A DNA stretch of 64,000 nucleotides from Cryptomeria japonica (lineage: Eukaryota; Streptophyta; Pinopsida; Cupressales; Cupressaceae), in the NCBI RefSeq assembly GCF_030272615.1, contig NC_081405.1, positions 160,352,317 through 160,416,316 of the forward strand, read 5' to 3'. Made by a program: the position numbers and the translations under genes. The first letter of the stretch is position 1. Every line of letters starts with the position of its first letter. Of the stretch, positions 26,108-39,187 are shown piece by piece. A model generated the notes under the pieces. That model worked only from the letters and a program-made list of their open reading frames with translations, was not told the origin of the DNA and searched no databases.

Positions 26108-27130
26108 TTAATATTATTTTTTTATTAAAGGGTAAAATAGGTTTTGAAGGGACTTGAAACCCCATTTACAAAACACTGCCAACAGATTTAAGGCATAGTT
26201 AACTAGCAACCAAACAACACTAAACATAAAGAAACAAAATAGCTAATGCAAAAACAAGGGGAACCCTAATATATTTTCTTACAAGTCTCGACTTTTTCTA
26301 ATTCTTGATAATAAAAGTTCTTATGAAGGTTAGCCAAGCCTAGCAACACTTTTTTCTCATCTTCAAAAGATTTCTTCGTGCTCCCTCTAGTTCGAGAGCT
26401 CTATCCTTTCTTACTAAATTGTTGAACCTGTTTACCCTTTTCCTTGATGCTTTGCTCTTCATTCTTGTTCCTAGTGATGGTGGTCTCTACAACATCCTCC
26501 CTTTTCAAATCCTTGAGATTTTCGATCAAAATCTTGATACCTTCTATGATCTTTTGAATTGTGCGGTGGCTAATTTTCACCACACCTGCCAATTTTTGGT
26601 TAACTTCAAGCAATCTATCCTCCAAAATTCTATTTTTTTTATCAAAATAATTCCGCATCCATTGGTCATTTCATCAAGCCTACAATAAATCTACTTATCC
26701 TTAGTTAAGCTCCTACCCTCTCCTCATTCATCCCAAATTGTTATCCACCTTAACCTAGAAGGTACTTACTTGTTTCATATTGATCTTGTTAATTTAAAGG
26801 AAAAATAATATGGATAATTAAAACTGATCCATAACCCTTTCTCTAGCAAGTCCCAACACATCATAAATTTCTTCTCTATTGGCATGAAGATAGGTAAAAT
26901 CCTTTGAAAGAATGGGTTTAGAAATACCCTAGTCCTCCCTACCTTTGCTAATATTAGGCTAAGAGATTTTATCAATTGATTTTTCTCCCACCTCATCCTT
27001 TCCTTTACCTTTCTTTCTCTCCAAATATGCTCCTAACTTAGTGTTTTCTCCTTGCCCAGTTGTAGGTTTCACATTATCTCTCTCATCATCAATATGGGAA
27101 CCCTTAGTCCATGGATTTATTTCCTCTCTC
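26108..27130 (-). other. Possible decayed LINE 3' part, minus strand
   Basis: Read on the minus strand, the segment ends with sequence like plant LINE 3' UTRs (gtttcaagtcccttcaaaac, then an A-rich end near 26108). Two short lysine-rich minus-strand frames lie upstream (26401-26658 and 26775-26996). No RT or endonuclease motif is visible, so the assignment is weak. Confidence 0.25.
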
Positions 27131-30100
27131 ACCTTTTAGTCAATATAGTCTTCCTTCTCTTACCCTCCTTCGATAGAGGATGAGAGTGTTGATCACACCA
27201 CATGACTAAGGGGGGGTGAATCGGTCTAGGCCATAAACAATTTATCTTTAAGCCCTTAAACTTCAAACCACAATTACCACAATTATATATTATCTCCGCA
27301 ATAATGAAACATGAAACCACAAAACACAGTACACAAGAGAACACCATATTTATGCATACAACCCTAAGTATGGAACAACCATAGTAAGAATCACACATAC
27401 AATATGAATAATGATTACAATGTTTTGGGCTCAAGGCTAAGGAAGCTCACTACTCTTGATTTTGGACTTGCAAGACTAAGACGCGTAACCTTAGGGAAAG
27501 ATGCAATAAACTTGCATTACTGAGATGCACAATCTCAGGGAAAGATACAAATCTACACAAGTTGCCAAAAGGACACACTATCTTTCGATATGCATAGGAA
27601 AATCATGAATTGAAATGAACAAGATCTTCTAATCATGAAACTACCCTTGAAGCACTATGGCAAACGAAAAATATCATGGAAAACATAACTCACACATTCA
27701 TTATCTTAAAACTTAGTCGCACTAAAGGATATGATTATCAAATTTCATCACAAATTGAAATTCACACTTTTGCTTCTCCGCATAATGCCTGCATACCATT
27801 CACAATCAATCCACATCAATTCACACATCTTCTCATCTTAATGTACTACGTTATTCATTGAAACCCTCAACTAGGTTGGCCATAGACAAATTATACATAA
27901 ATTACACAAGATCGACCACTAGGAGTGCAACTACACCAAATGCAGTACACCCTAGGAGATAAAGGGGACCCAAATACATCACAACAAGTTTTCAAAAGAG
28001 GACTCCAATGAACCACTCATACTAGCACCTCTTCCAAAGTTGACATCAAACGTAACATGTAGATAACCAATAAAGAATGTTAACTGATCAACCCAAAAAC
28101 ATCACCCAAAGAAAATTACTCAATGTGGATCTTCACATCCCATGGTAATACCCATAAGAACACTATAAATCAACCTCCAATGTATATCCAGACCAAAAGA
28201 GTATGATTTAAATAAGATAAGCCAACCGAGTTAGTCAAAGACCAACAAAACTGATCACACTAAATAATAGAACAACGTAACTTTACTTGTCAAGAAAACC
28301 AACACATGAAATTTGAATTGGAACACGACACAAACTATATGAACATGTCCTCCAAGCCACAACACAATAACCAACATTGTGGAGCAATGTGGGGCATTAT
28401 CTAGACCAGTCCTTATAGACAACATCACTATTAGCAAACAACAATAACCAACTTTACCATTCGAGCAACTAAGAACATGAAAACATGATAGTGCAATATC
28501 CTTGGAACATAGAAATCAATTCAAAAACCTCAAGCCATCATCTTCAAAAATTGGAGGAATGCAAAGAATTCTTCTGTAAGGACTTTAAATACTCTTGCCT
28601 GCACAAATTGTAACTTACAATACTATCACCTTCTAAAAACATCTCATACTCAATCAACATCACCTCCAGATAACATAGCAACAATGAACACTCATTTCTA
28701 AACCACATACCACAACTACAACTTCTTCTTGACCTTTGTCACCACTACACATAAACATAAAATCATTTTCACTCGTGACATCAATGACAACACTAAACAA
28801 GTTTGACATTGAGAATGATCATCAACACTTGCAGCTATAATGATGAAAAAAATATTAGGGTTTCCACAATTAGATATATGAGAACCACTAATATTTTTAC
28901 TTGAGGACCATTACATTAAACAAGGGGAAAACCCAATAGATATAGCCACCTATCAACAAGGATAGGGCTGAGAATTCTATTAGATTTACTAGATTTGAAT
29001 TGAATACCCTCTTTTAAGTTGAACTGTGAAAATTCTAAAATTAGGGTAAATGTGTCGAAATGGAAGTAATTATGTCTGAACAACGAGCTACAATCGTCAC
29101 ATCAAGACACAAAATTGGATCTGAGCAATGATATTCAGATTTCCAGAAGGAGCTCCTGAAATGTTGGGAACTGTATGCCCATCGCATCGATCTTATGCAC
29201 TTTTCTCTGTCCAAAGGGGAATCTATCTATCACTGTAAATAAAGTTTATCCTGAAGATTACAACTCCATACCTGCTTCTTACACACAAGAATGAAGGGGA
29301 AATAGGTTGGGAATAGGGGTTTTCCTAAGTCAAACCCTAGTTTAGAAATTAACCTTGAATGAAATATTGCAAATACTGAAATAAACAATGGAAAGATATA
29401 CCTCAGATTTGCAATGACTAATAATGATGCTTTTCTTCTTGAATGCAATCACATATGTTGTATGAAATGGAATGAACATGACAAAACCCTAATCATACAC
29501 ACATGCTTGCATATGAATGATGTAATTTTTCCTCACAATGGTTGAATGAAGGAAATGCAGCCTTGAAGATCTCTGAAAATGTGTGATGAACACTTCATGA
29601 ATGCCTTAGGTCGGGTGTAGATGAATACTTATGATGCTTGGATGAAATTAGGTTGATCAAATGTCTTTATATATGAGATCCTAAGTCAATTTACTGATTA
29701 GGTCAACCTCCAATAGTCATATAGAGTCACTAATTCATTTCCCATCAGATAGATAAGTCTCATCCCTCTCTTGAAGGGGGACCAAAGCGCTAGCTCCCTG
29801 GTCCTCCTCAATCAGGGGCCAAAACTAAGGCCTAGAGAGGAGGACACCCCTTTAGAGAATCATTTGGTAGGTGCATATGGCATAAAAAACTAGAGTTAAG
29901 GCACTAAATGGGCCCAGATAGGAGATGAGGGGGAGACACACACACTAAAGTAGGGGCATAAACATGAGGTGTAAATTGACCCGATGACAATTTATGATGC
30001 TACAACAATATCTCTCAATATTAATAGTGTGAAGATCTATGACCACAAACCTTAATTATTGCATTAATGGCAGCTAGGACAATATACTTACCTCTTGTGG

Positions 30101-30500
30101 TAAGAAATACAAGCCAATTCCTCCAAGTAAATAATGTTGCTAGTGATACAATGCCACAATTGGAGCAACATGTTAAGAATAAACATTATAACACACTCAA
30201 GTGATAAGCAGGATGAACAATGAGAAATAGTGAGTGTTTAGAGTTGGGGCATCGGGAATACCCTAGAACTTATTCCACAAGTAAGAGATTGAGGTTTGAA
30301 AAGGAGGCATGTTTGGTGAGAGGAATTCTTAGAACTCTCTAAAAGACTTGCAAAGGAGTAAGGTTTGGTGGAGAGGTATGGCGTACAAGTTTGATAGCTT
30401 GTTGAGAGAATGGGAATGAAGGCAAGGGATCGATGTCAAGTATACTTTAATGGGAAAGTTTGAAAACCCAAGGGAAGTATAGAAGAGAGTGGACTTGGAG
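27131..30500 (-). other. Copia LTR end at 27187, then unresolved AT-rich DNA
   Basis: Starting at 27187, tgttgatcacacca followed by gactaagggggggtgaatc is the reverse complement of the style of copia LTR 3' ends (compare 37424-37440), so a minus-strand copia LTR appears to end here. There is no primer-binding complement on its left, so it would be a 3' LTR or solo LTR. A minus-strand TATA-like block lies at about 29674-29684, but the far LTR border could not be placed. No coding sequence seen. Confidence 0.35.
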
Positions 30501-31722
30501 AGAAAGTGAAATTGGGAAGGGAAACTCTATAACCTTATTGGCTTACACTGACTTAAAATATTGGTTATTTCTATACTTAAAATTTTTGGGAATCTTAAAT
30601 AGTTGAGTGAGGGATGATGGAGAATCATTAGTGCACAAATTTTGATAAGAGAGAATACTGGTGATAAGAAACAAGCATTTTGAACTACAACATAGATTAT
30701 GGAAGAAAGGAACATGACAATTTCTTTGTCATCTAAAAGCAATCACCTTCCCTTTAATATGATGGTTATTTTGATGGCAAGTAGAACTTGATGTATAATA
30801 ATTAAAAGCTATTTTCTACAGTATGATTTTCTCAATGATTATGATGCAAATTATATCACAATAATATAATGACACTGTATTTAAATTCCTATGTTATTAC
30901 CTTACATCATTATAAAGCTTGAATTTGATGGCTTGTGTGATATTTCTACATTTTCACCATAAAACACAATCAATTTTTTATAAAGACATTGCATGAAAGA
31001 ATAGATTTTTAATATATTGTGAAAGATTATAAAGCACCATAATTTTTGAAGGACAACTTTGAACGGACAGCCATCACCAAAAATTTGTTTGTCAAGTAAG
31101 GTTGACTGTCAAATTTAAACTTTAAGGCAACTTTGAATGGATAACCATCACTAGAAATTTGGTTGTCAAATAAGTTTAACCATCAAATTACTCGGCCTTC
31201 CATCTCTCTGTCAAAAATTTTAGACGGGAAGTTTTTTAACATAATTTTCAAAATTTAATTCAAAAATCTTATATTTTTTTTTGTGATGAAGGATTTTTCA
31301 ATCTTAAAGTAGTTCTAGCTCCATGAAAGCACGCGGCTTGACATAAAACCTCTTCCACTAAGAACCAAAGACTGAAATCTTATATTAAAAAATATCATAT
31401 GCAATCACATCACACAATGCAAAATCAGTTGAAAGACAAAAAGCAAGTTCATTTTTTTGATATGCTAAATCTGATGCAGGAATAATACGAATTGACTAAC
31501 ACGCGAGGTCCGTTTTGAAACTAGAATAATTGCGACCCAGAAATGAATGGGTTTTCATAGGCTGTAATTATTCTCCAAAAACGCTTTTACGCATATCTGT
31601 TGAGATTGCAAATCCGTTAACAGTCTTTACACCCCTAACTAGAAACTCAGATGATCTTCTTGCTAAATTCAATTCAATGAGCTTATATGACCTCTCTGAG
31701 CGGAACAAAAAATTTATGAAAT
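30501..31722. other. AT-rich intergenic DNA
   Basis: No gene recognised. The 64-codon plus-strand frame at 31530-31724 has no known domain. A segment at 31345-31379 resembles part of the GC-rich block at 33796-33822. Confidence 0.45.
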
Positions 31723-31726
31723 AAAA
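31723..31726 (-). terminator. Pol III terminator of tRNA-Asp
   Basis: AAAA on the plus strand reads TTTT on the minus strand, 14 nt past the tRNA 3' end. Confidence 0.7.
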
Positions 31727-31739
31727 GGAAGTTATTTAA

Positions 31740-31811
31740 CGCCGTTGCCGGGGATCGAACCCGGGTCACCCGCGTGACAGGCGGCAATACTCACCACTAT
31801 ACTACAACGAC
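31740..31811 (-). tRNA. trnD-GUC: tRNA-Asp (GUC)
   Basis: A 72-nt minus-strand gene that carries aspartate to the cytosolic ribosome. The acceptor stem GTCGTTG (31811-31805) pairs with CAACGGC (31747-31741) with one G-T pair, and the discriminator base is G (31740). The anticodon loop CTGTCAC has GTC at 31776-31778, and the T arm carries the B-box GGTTCGATCCC. The gene has no intron and does not encode CCA, as expected for a nuclear plant tRNA. No disabling mismatch is seen. The sequence looks like the nuclear rather than an organelle form. It stands alone, with no other tRNA nearby. Confidence 0.97.
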
Positions 31812-33649
31812 ACTTTGTTCGTTTAATTTGAAACTTTGTTTATTTAATGTTTTTATATAAAATAAAAACGTTTTGGCGACCGGGAAAAGAGCCTATACAG
31901 CGTCACGTAATCTCTACTTCGTAGTTTAATTAATTGATGAAAATTTTGAAGAATAAATGGGGACCTCATTTGCTGTGATTTAAATTTGGCATTTAATTTG
32001 AAAATTTACAATAATTTTATTCTATAGTTTCACACTTTTGTTATGTAGAAATTGTAGGGTCTAGTAAATCAAGTATTTTCACTTAGATTAAGCCATTTGA
32101 ATTTTTTACACCATCATAATTAGAGGTCTTTATCTATATTATCTCTATTATATGAAATTTTCACTTTAGTTTATTTTTAATTTATTTAAATTATTTAATT
32201 AGATAATTTATTATAAATTAAAATAGAAAATAATTTTAATATAATTATAAAGATAATAAAATATTTCTTAAATTTAATTTAGGTTAATTAAGTTAATATG
32301 ATAAATTAGAATAATTGAAATTAATATTTTTTAAAATCAATTTGATTATAGAATATGAATGTTGGTATTTTGCTAAATTAATTCATGTCAATATAAAAGA
32401 TTGATAATATTGGAGTATAAACTATCTCTAAGTTATATGCAAGCTTACAAATCTATGTGAGTTGATCTAATGACTCTAGGTCAGTTTCATGTCATGATTT
32501 GTGACTTGTACATCTTATATGATGCATTATATACTTTTTCTTTGTAATTTATCAAATTTTTCATTTTATATTGATTTTTAATGACTAACAATATTAAAAA
32601 TAACTTGAGTGAGATTGTTAGATCACTAGGGTCAAGTTCTCATAGTTCAACCCCCTCAAAACACTAGTTTTACAATCCTAAAACAATTGAAAAATAACAA
32701 GCAAGCGACATATATGATGATTCTAATGCAAGTATCAATTCCTTGTAAAGATCCAAAGTGAAATATTCCTATTTTAAGTTCTGATCCAAAATTTGATTAA
32801 TACACAAACAAATGTCTTTAAACACAAAGATATGATAATTTATCACATATGTGTATTGAGTTGGCTCTCAATGATTATGTGAAAATTAGAGCATCAATTT
32901 TGATTTTGGGAAGCTCTCTAAATAATTATTGATATATTTTTATTTTTCTTTTTTCTTTTTAATTTCTAAATTTTATTCTAAAATCACAATATATAACTTG
33001 AGATTTTATATTAACTAGTATTAATAATTTGATATAAGATTTAAAAGTTACATTGTTAGTGAAAAAGTAAGTGAAATTCTATAATACATTTTATATTCAT
33101 TTTTATTTCTAAATTTATTTTAAAAGATTAATAATTATATAAAGACTTAATTTCATAAGAGTTTGAAATAAATAAAGAAATAAAATGCATAAGATATTCT
33201 TTCACAATAAAAAAATCAAATAAAATTGATAATGTTTTAAAAATTAATTGGAACAATTTCATGTATGGCCATGCTATAGCAATGCAATATACATTGACTT
33301 ATTTTCATTTGATAATAGATATGTCTAAAAAGTAATCACCATCTTCATATTTTTCTCATTCATAAATCTGGTTGCATGATAACTCATGGAAGATATCTGA
33401 ATCACTCTGTTATGATCTATATCATCCCTAAAATTAACATCTAAATTATTAAGTTTAGTTAATTTGTTCATTCTTTTAAAGAGATTGGTGTTTTCCATAT
33501 ACATTTATAATGAATCTAAGTTCGAATGAAAAATGCCTATGATAGGCATACTTTCCAAAAGATTTGATTCATTTCTACCACATCTAACCTTTTTAAATTC
33601 CTAGTAACATCAGAACACATTAATAGAACCATGGGAATAGTTGACTTTA
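31812..33649. other. Very AT-rich intergenic DNA, nothing recognised
   Basis: Long A/T stretches with no open frame of note and no repeat boundary. Confidence 0.55.
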
Positions 33650-33935
33650 ATCTTCTTCTTTTTTTATGGAGGTCCAGACCTGCGAGCACGACAACCCAGC
33701 AAGGGCATGAAGCCCACGAGTTGCCAGCCCAGCGAGGGCCTTCACAAAGTATTTTTTGCCACCTGATACGGGGGCATGAGCCAATAGGCTGAACCTCTTC
33801 GGCTAAGAGCCAAGGACTGAGGGGTATCCATTTCGCCAAATTCGCCCGAGGCATGATCCAACCTCATCCCTTATGATGTCAGAGCCTTGCACTCGACAAG
33901 ACTTGATCCTTGGTGGGCTCATTTTGAGCCGTTCA
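33650..33935. other. GC-rich island of unknown nature
   Basis: A block about 280 bp long, clearly richer in G+C than its surroundings, with phrases such as cccagcaagggcatgaagcc. Two minus-strand frames overlap it (33537-33854, 33803-34063), neither with a known domain. A 29-bp part (about 33795-33823) resembles 31351-31379, with four differences that are all G in this copy and A or C in the other. It is possibly a repeat fragment. Confidence 0.4.
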
Positions 33936-34893
33936 ACTTCACCAGTAGACCAAGGGCCCATTGACAGATTTTCAATTTTCATCTGCTCTTCCTCTATAAG
34001 TACATGAGTACATTCAACACTATCACTATCTTCATAAGAAACATTAAGAGATTCATCATGCACAACCTCAATTATTATTTTTCATCTTCTTCCAACATTG
34101 GTCTCAAGGACAAATAATTCTCCAACTTCTGAACCCATGATCTAGCAGAACACTTATCAGAATATGACTTAAAAATCTTAATTAAGTAAATTTTCTACTT
34201 CATGAGAATTCAACAACTACAAGTATATTAAATTTAGAGAAATATTGGGGATATTTGTTTGGAAATAAAATCTATAATACAACATATCATTGCTCTTGGG
34301 TATTTAATCATAATAGTTAAGGTATAAGATGAGAATGTGAAGTACTTGGCTATCGGATAGACTTAAGTGTGGTAAGATTATGTTATAGAATAGTAATTAT
34401 AAAGGAACTTGCTTTAGACATATTCTTATTTATGGAGCATGTCTTTGATTTATTAATGTTTAAACTATGAGTTTTATGTGTAATATTGATGTAGTATATA
34501 TTTAGTACGTATGCCTCAATGAGTTTCTAATATTTAATCAAAAGTATTATTTGTTGATCATTTTTTATTTAAATAGCTTATCTTGATGTTTGAAGATTTT
34601 TAGTTTGTAGTAAAGATGGAGTTGTCATATACTTTTTAGAATTATGACGTGCTCTCTTTTAAGAAACCCATGTGCTTAATTATTTTCTATGGGATGAAGT
34701 GGGTGAATTGACTTTCATGTGTGTAAATCATCAGAAAGAAATGCATGAATGCACTCTTGTGTTCTCTCCATGTTTGAGATAAATTCCTTTTATGTTATCT
34801 CTTGGAATAAATGTGATTGAGATGGAGTTGGGATCTCAAAATGATTTTAGATAGTTAAGCAATGATTGTTTCTTTTGTCTTCATATTTATGTT
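33936..34893. other. AT-rich intergenic DNA, nothing recognised
   Basis: No gene or repeat border supported. Confidence 0.45.
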
Positions 34894-35674
34894 TGTAGAC
34901 AACTAAAATTGTCCTATCTATTTAATAAATATTATTTTATTTATTTAATTATTTTATCATAAGTCTTATATTGATTAAATAAATTCTTATTTATTTAATT
35001 AATTCATTAATCCTCTTCTAAGTCTTTCCTCATTTAAATAAATACTTTTATTTATTTAAATTATCCTTTTCCTAAATTAAATAAATATTTTATTTATTTA
35101 AATGATCCCACTTCTTTTATTAAATAAATAAATCTTTATTTTTTTAATTAATTATTAGTTTTTTCTTCTATGACACATGTCACTTATCTCTTAATTATTT
35201 TCTTACCTACCCTCTTACTATTTTTATTATTTCTTCTACCTACCATTTAATTCCAGCTAACCATTTATCATTTTCACCTTTTAATCTTATCCCTCCATTT
35301 CCTAAAGTGTCTCCTATATAAGAGGATGTTTCCTTCATTATCAACCTTAATCACCTAATCAGTCAATCGATCTTATGCAATCAAGATTTCTTGCGATCAA
35401 GCTACTTCAACCGCAATCCAATCTTTGTTGAGCTCTTGTGCACACATAAAATTTGAGAGCAAATATATCAAACAAGATCAATGGAGATAGGAGACAATAG
35501 AGATTGAAACCCTACTTGACAAGTGAATGGTAATATTGTTTGTTTTGTTTATTTCATGATCTTAGGTTTCTTCATTTGTGTATGGTGAATGTTTGGTTGT
35601 AGAACTAGGATTTATTGTGGCTGGATCTTTATGGTTTTACAATAAGTTTTCACCATCATTTTTCACCATATACA
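34894..35674 (+). repeat. LTR of element A
   Basis: Proposed start tgtagacaac and end ...atataca, followed three bases later by tggcatgctcggtgggac, a primer-binding-like block shared with element B (52930). The LTR has an A/T section built on taaataaat and attaattaa phrases, a TATA box in cctatataagag (about 35310), and a U5-like tail. The partner LTR was not found in the window, so the start is inferred from alignment with LTR B. Confidence 0.55.
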
Positions 35675-35677
35675 TTT

Positions 35678-36123
35678 TGGCATGCTCGGTGGGACTCATG
35701 TCCCTTTTATATCTAACATTTTATTTGCAAATCGAGATTTTTGTGAAGTTGTACATCAGATTTGCGATGATTCTAATTTATTTCGTGTCTACGACTAGTT
35801 TTTCCACGTTTACATTCTATTTCCACATTTATGCTTCCTATTTTTGCCTATTTTTTTCTATCGGTTTTGCAAGTTCCAGATCTTGGAACAACATCTGTGC
35901 GTGATATTTTCCCGTCTCTGATCATAAATTACGTCTATACTGGATATTTTTTGTGTTTCTATATTTTATGTGGTTGCAGGTGCTGGTTTATCAGGAATCG
36001 CATCTGTGACTTATATTTCCACGTCTATGTATGAAGACTGTCTTTGCGTTCTTGCTTTCCATGTCTGTGTTTCTATTTGACCATCAGGTTCCAAATCTTT
36101 GATTTCGAGTCTGTGCTTCACAT
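35678..36123 (+). other. Primer-binding-like site and leader of element A
   Basis: The block begins tggcatgctcggtgggac at 35678. TGG is expected for pairing with a tRNA 3' CCA end, but I cannot name the tRNA. The leader then repeats cgtctatg/cgtctgtg-like phrases. It is cut by the copia insertion at 36124 and resumes at 51274. Confidence 0.45.
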
Positions 36124-37478
36124 TGTTGGCATTTGCATGAAGATTGCATTAATGATATGTTATGTGTCATTGATGTCAATTAAACCGATAATGATATTGT
36201 TGTAATATTGTTACTGTAACCGGTAGGAAGAATTTATGGAGTGAACCTGTAACCGGTGTAAACCTTATCTATTGTTGTAACCGGTAAACCCTACTTGTTG
36301 TTTTTGATAAACCCTAACCGATTAAGTCTGGTGAATTGGTTATATTTGTTTATGATCCGATGATGAGGGGTAATGATTATGACACATATGATTATTGTAT
36401 GAAGATAATTCCAAGAGATTTTGGTGAGTTGTTATAACGGTTTTTGTCTAGGGAATGAATAAATGTATTGCATCTAATGCAAAGCGCGCGATGAGTTACT
36501 AAGTTCAATGAAGTGGTGATCAAGGAGCGATCAAGGTTTTCTTGATTGATGTGCAAAGATTGCTATGTAATCCAACGGTCATACTTGAACCGATTTGTTT
36601 GTAATCTCTATGAGAATTAGGTTTTTGATGTATTACTGACCTGATTGATTTGTTTATAAGGTCGATGAAGTTATTTAGTTTAATGAATTGGCAAAGAGAT
36701 AGACACGGTTCAGTTGAGTGTGTGGTTGTCGAACCAGATGATGTATCTACAGTTTGAGTAAAGGCAGATAGGAACATGAAATGGATCTGATCAAGAAAGT
36801 GTAGTGCTATTGAGATAGATCAACAAACTCCCGTTGTTTTCTAACAATTACAGAAGAATTGAAATCCCCTAACTGGGTAAGCTCTAACAAGCTTTGTGCT
36901 ATTCAAATCCTCTAACAAGGTGGTCCATTAGATTGGATTTTTAAATCCTCTATCAAGGTTACTCCTTACAGGGTATTGCTTCTAACAAGGCATTTGTAGT
37001 CAATCCCTTAACCGGGTGATTCCTAATAGGATTAGTTCTTAACATCACTTTTTGTAAAACTTTAACAGGCTAGGTTCCTAATAGGGTGAACTTCAAAAGA
37101 GTTTAGATAGTTATCTTGTGCGTCTCATCTCACCGTGTTTTTTTACCTATTTTGGTTTCCACGTCAAAAATATGTGTCAAGTGGTGAATGTTTTTGTGGT
37201 TATGTTTTCATGGTTGATTTACTTAACTATTTTGATAAGTCATGATAACCGGAAGTATTGAGATATGAAGAAGTTGTTTACTGTTAATTTGTTGTGACAG
37301 TCAATCAGTTTATCCTATGAGTTTTTATCTTGACAGAGGTATTACATTATTATTTTTAGTTTACTTTGAGGGATTGATTTTTGAGATTGGTGAAGTTTGT
37401 ATCATTTTTTCTATCTGCTGATTCACCCCCCACCCTCTCAGTAGTTGACTGAATACTTATTCTTTCATCATACCATCA
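36124..37478 (+). repeat. Left LTR of copia element
   Basis: 1355 bp, TG...CA, similar throughout to 49906-51268. Between about 36860 and 37100 it contains a degenerate array of ctaacaagg(g)t-type phrases spaced some 20-30 bp apart. Confidence 0.95.
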
Positions 37479-37479
37479 A

Positions 37480-37491
37480 TGGTATCAGAGA
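37480..37491 (+). other. Copia primer-binding site (initiator tRNA-Met)
   Basis: tggtatcagaga lies one base after the LTR end; tggtatcagag matches the complement of the plant initiator tRNA-Met 3' end over 11 bases, the usual primer for copia elements. Confidence 0.9.
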
Positions 37492-37546
37492 ATTTCAGGT
37501 ACTCTAAGGTCTAAGCCTAACAGCTTAAGGTAAAGATCTGCAGATC

Positions 37547-37584
37547 ATGATGAAGAAGGAAGGTCCAAAGTTTAATAGAGAGAA
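37547..37584 (+). pseudogene. Copia gag, first 12 codons (5' piece)
   Basis: ATG at 37547 starts a gag frame interrupted in the codon after residue 12 by the chromovirus. The reading continues in frame at 45519 once the insert and one copy of the GAGAA duplication are ignored. The joined context has the NYxIW signature of copia gag N-termini. Confidence 0.85.
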
Positions 37585-39172
37585 TGGTGTAGAAGCACCC
37601 TTCAAAGGGCTCCCACAATTTGTTTTGTTTGTGTTCTTTCTTCTTTATGAAGCCATTGTATATAAAATAAAGAGCCATGTGCTCATAGGTCCTAGGTAGG
37701 GTCCTAGTTGAGGTCTTAGGGTCATAAGTCAAGATTGAGATTTTCTTGAAAATAGAGGGTATGTGTGACTTTGAGGTGTTTAGGGGTCCTTCATAGCATG
37801 GTAGTGTCCTTAGGTTGGCCCAATGTGGGTCTAGGAGTCAAGAAAAGAAACATTGGGAAAGTTGCTCAAAAGTTGCATGACAACTTTTAAAAGTTGTCAA
37901 GCAACTTTTCCACCATGAGGTCTAAATCTTTAGGTTAGCGTGGAAAACCCTAGTATGGGCACACAGACCGAGGAGAGGGTAGTATAAGTATTTTCAAACC
38001 CTAAATTAATGGGTTGTATGTCAGATATTGTACGGCCCAAGCAAACTAACTGACTGTGATTGCAATTTTTGTTGCCAGTCGACACAAATGGAGTAGAGAA
38101 AGATCATTAATGGATTGATTTTCATGCAAAACTATGTGGAGTGTCTTGTATGGTGTGTTAACTTTCATTTTGAGCAATTAGATCAAGTTTTGGTTTGTAA
38201 GTGAGGTGTTTTTGTAAATAGTTTGTAATTTGCATTCTCTTTGTCCAGTTTTGGACTGGTTTGAATAAATGGGCTCATAACTCCATTCCCCATTGTGGAA
38301 TCACCATGAAACCATGGGGAATGAGAGTACAGACCCTATACTATAGTGCAATGCAAGAAAGGCCCTTGAAAATGCAAGGAGGCCATATAAGAACCCAATC
38401 CTAGGTGAGACTGGACAGTGCCCGACTAGGAAGGATCAAGTTGTAGAGGTCTTGGAGAGCAAGGGAGGACAGAGAAGAAGGCACCCTTTGGAGGAGTTGT
38501 AGAGGGGTGAGTGAAGCACCATTGGTGTGAAGGAGGAGCTTCCACCAATCCAAACAAGGTGGCAAGAGCAGCTAACCTACACTGTGTCCCTGGCAGGCCT
38601 AAAAACCCTCCTAAAAACCCTTAAAAACCTTAAAATCCACTTAGGGTAGTGTACGGGCACTTGGAGGCCTAAAACCTGGAAAATCCTCGAGTCCTTGCCA
38701 AATGAATAGCAGGTCTTTTAGGAATTTTCACAAGCAAGTGCATCGTTTGTGAGAGGGAGCCCTAAAGGACCAAGTAGGAGGCCTAACTGGTCAAAATCCT
38801 TGTAGCCCTATTTTGTAGGCAAAAACACAAAACAGTGAAATCGGTAAGGGGTTGAAAGCTTGAAACCTCTTGGGGGCACATGGATGGGTGGAAAAACCTT
38901 GTTAGAGACCTGACCTATCCTTGCTAAGACCTAGGAAGCAGTAGGACAAGCCAAGCCCTTATTAGCCATAGTAAGGGGTTTTGAGTCTCATGAGTAGGTG
39001 AGACCTTAGGAGAAGCATTGCAACTCATTGGTGGGTGGATTGGGAAAGGTCAAGGGATTCCTCAAGCAAGGGAAGTCCTAGAGACCCTAGGGTGTGAAGG
39101 GAACACCAAGTGATCAAGGGAAGGTTCCGAGAGCATAGACTAGGATAGTCTATCCCAAACCCCATCCCATCA
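37585..39172 (+). repeat. Left LTR of chromovirus
   Basis: 1588 bp. Contains a 42-bp near-perfect palindrome at 37868-37909 and a possible TATA box in ggccatataag near 38385. Confidence 0.95.
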
Positions 39173-39175
39173 GAT

Positions 39176-39187
39176 TGGTATCAAAGC
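39176..39187 (+). other. Chromovirus primer-binding site
   Basis: tggtatcaaagc, one mismatch from the complement of the initiator tRNA-Met 3' end, three bases after the left LTR. Confidence 0.85.

Noticed and set aside
27129-27434. 101-codon minus-strand frame with many Cys residues
   Set aside because: It overlaps the end of a probable copia LTR and has no domain; composition is that of translated LTR sequence.
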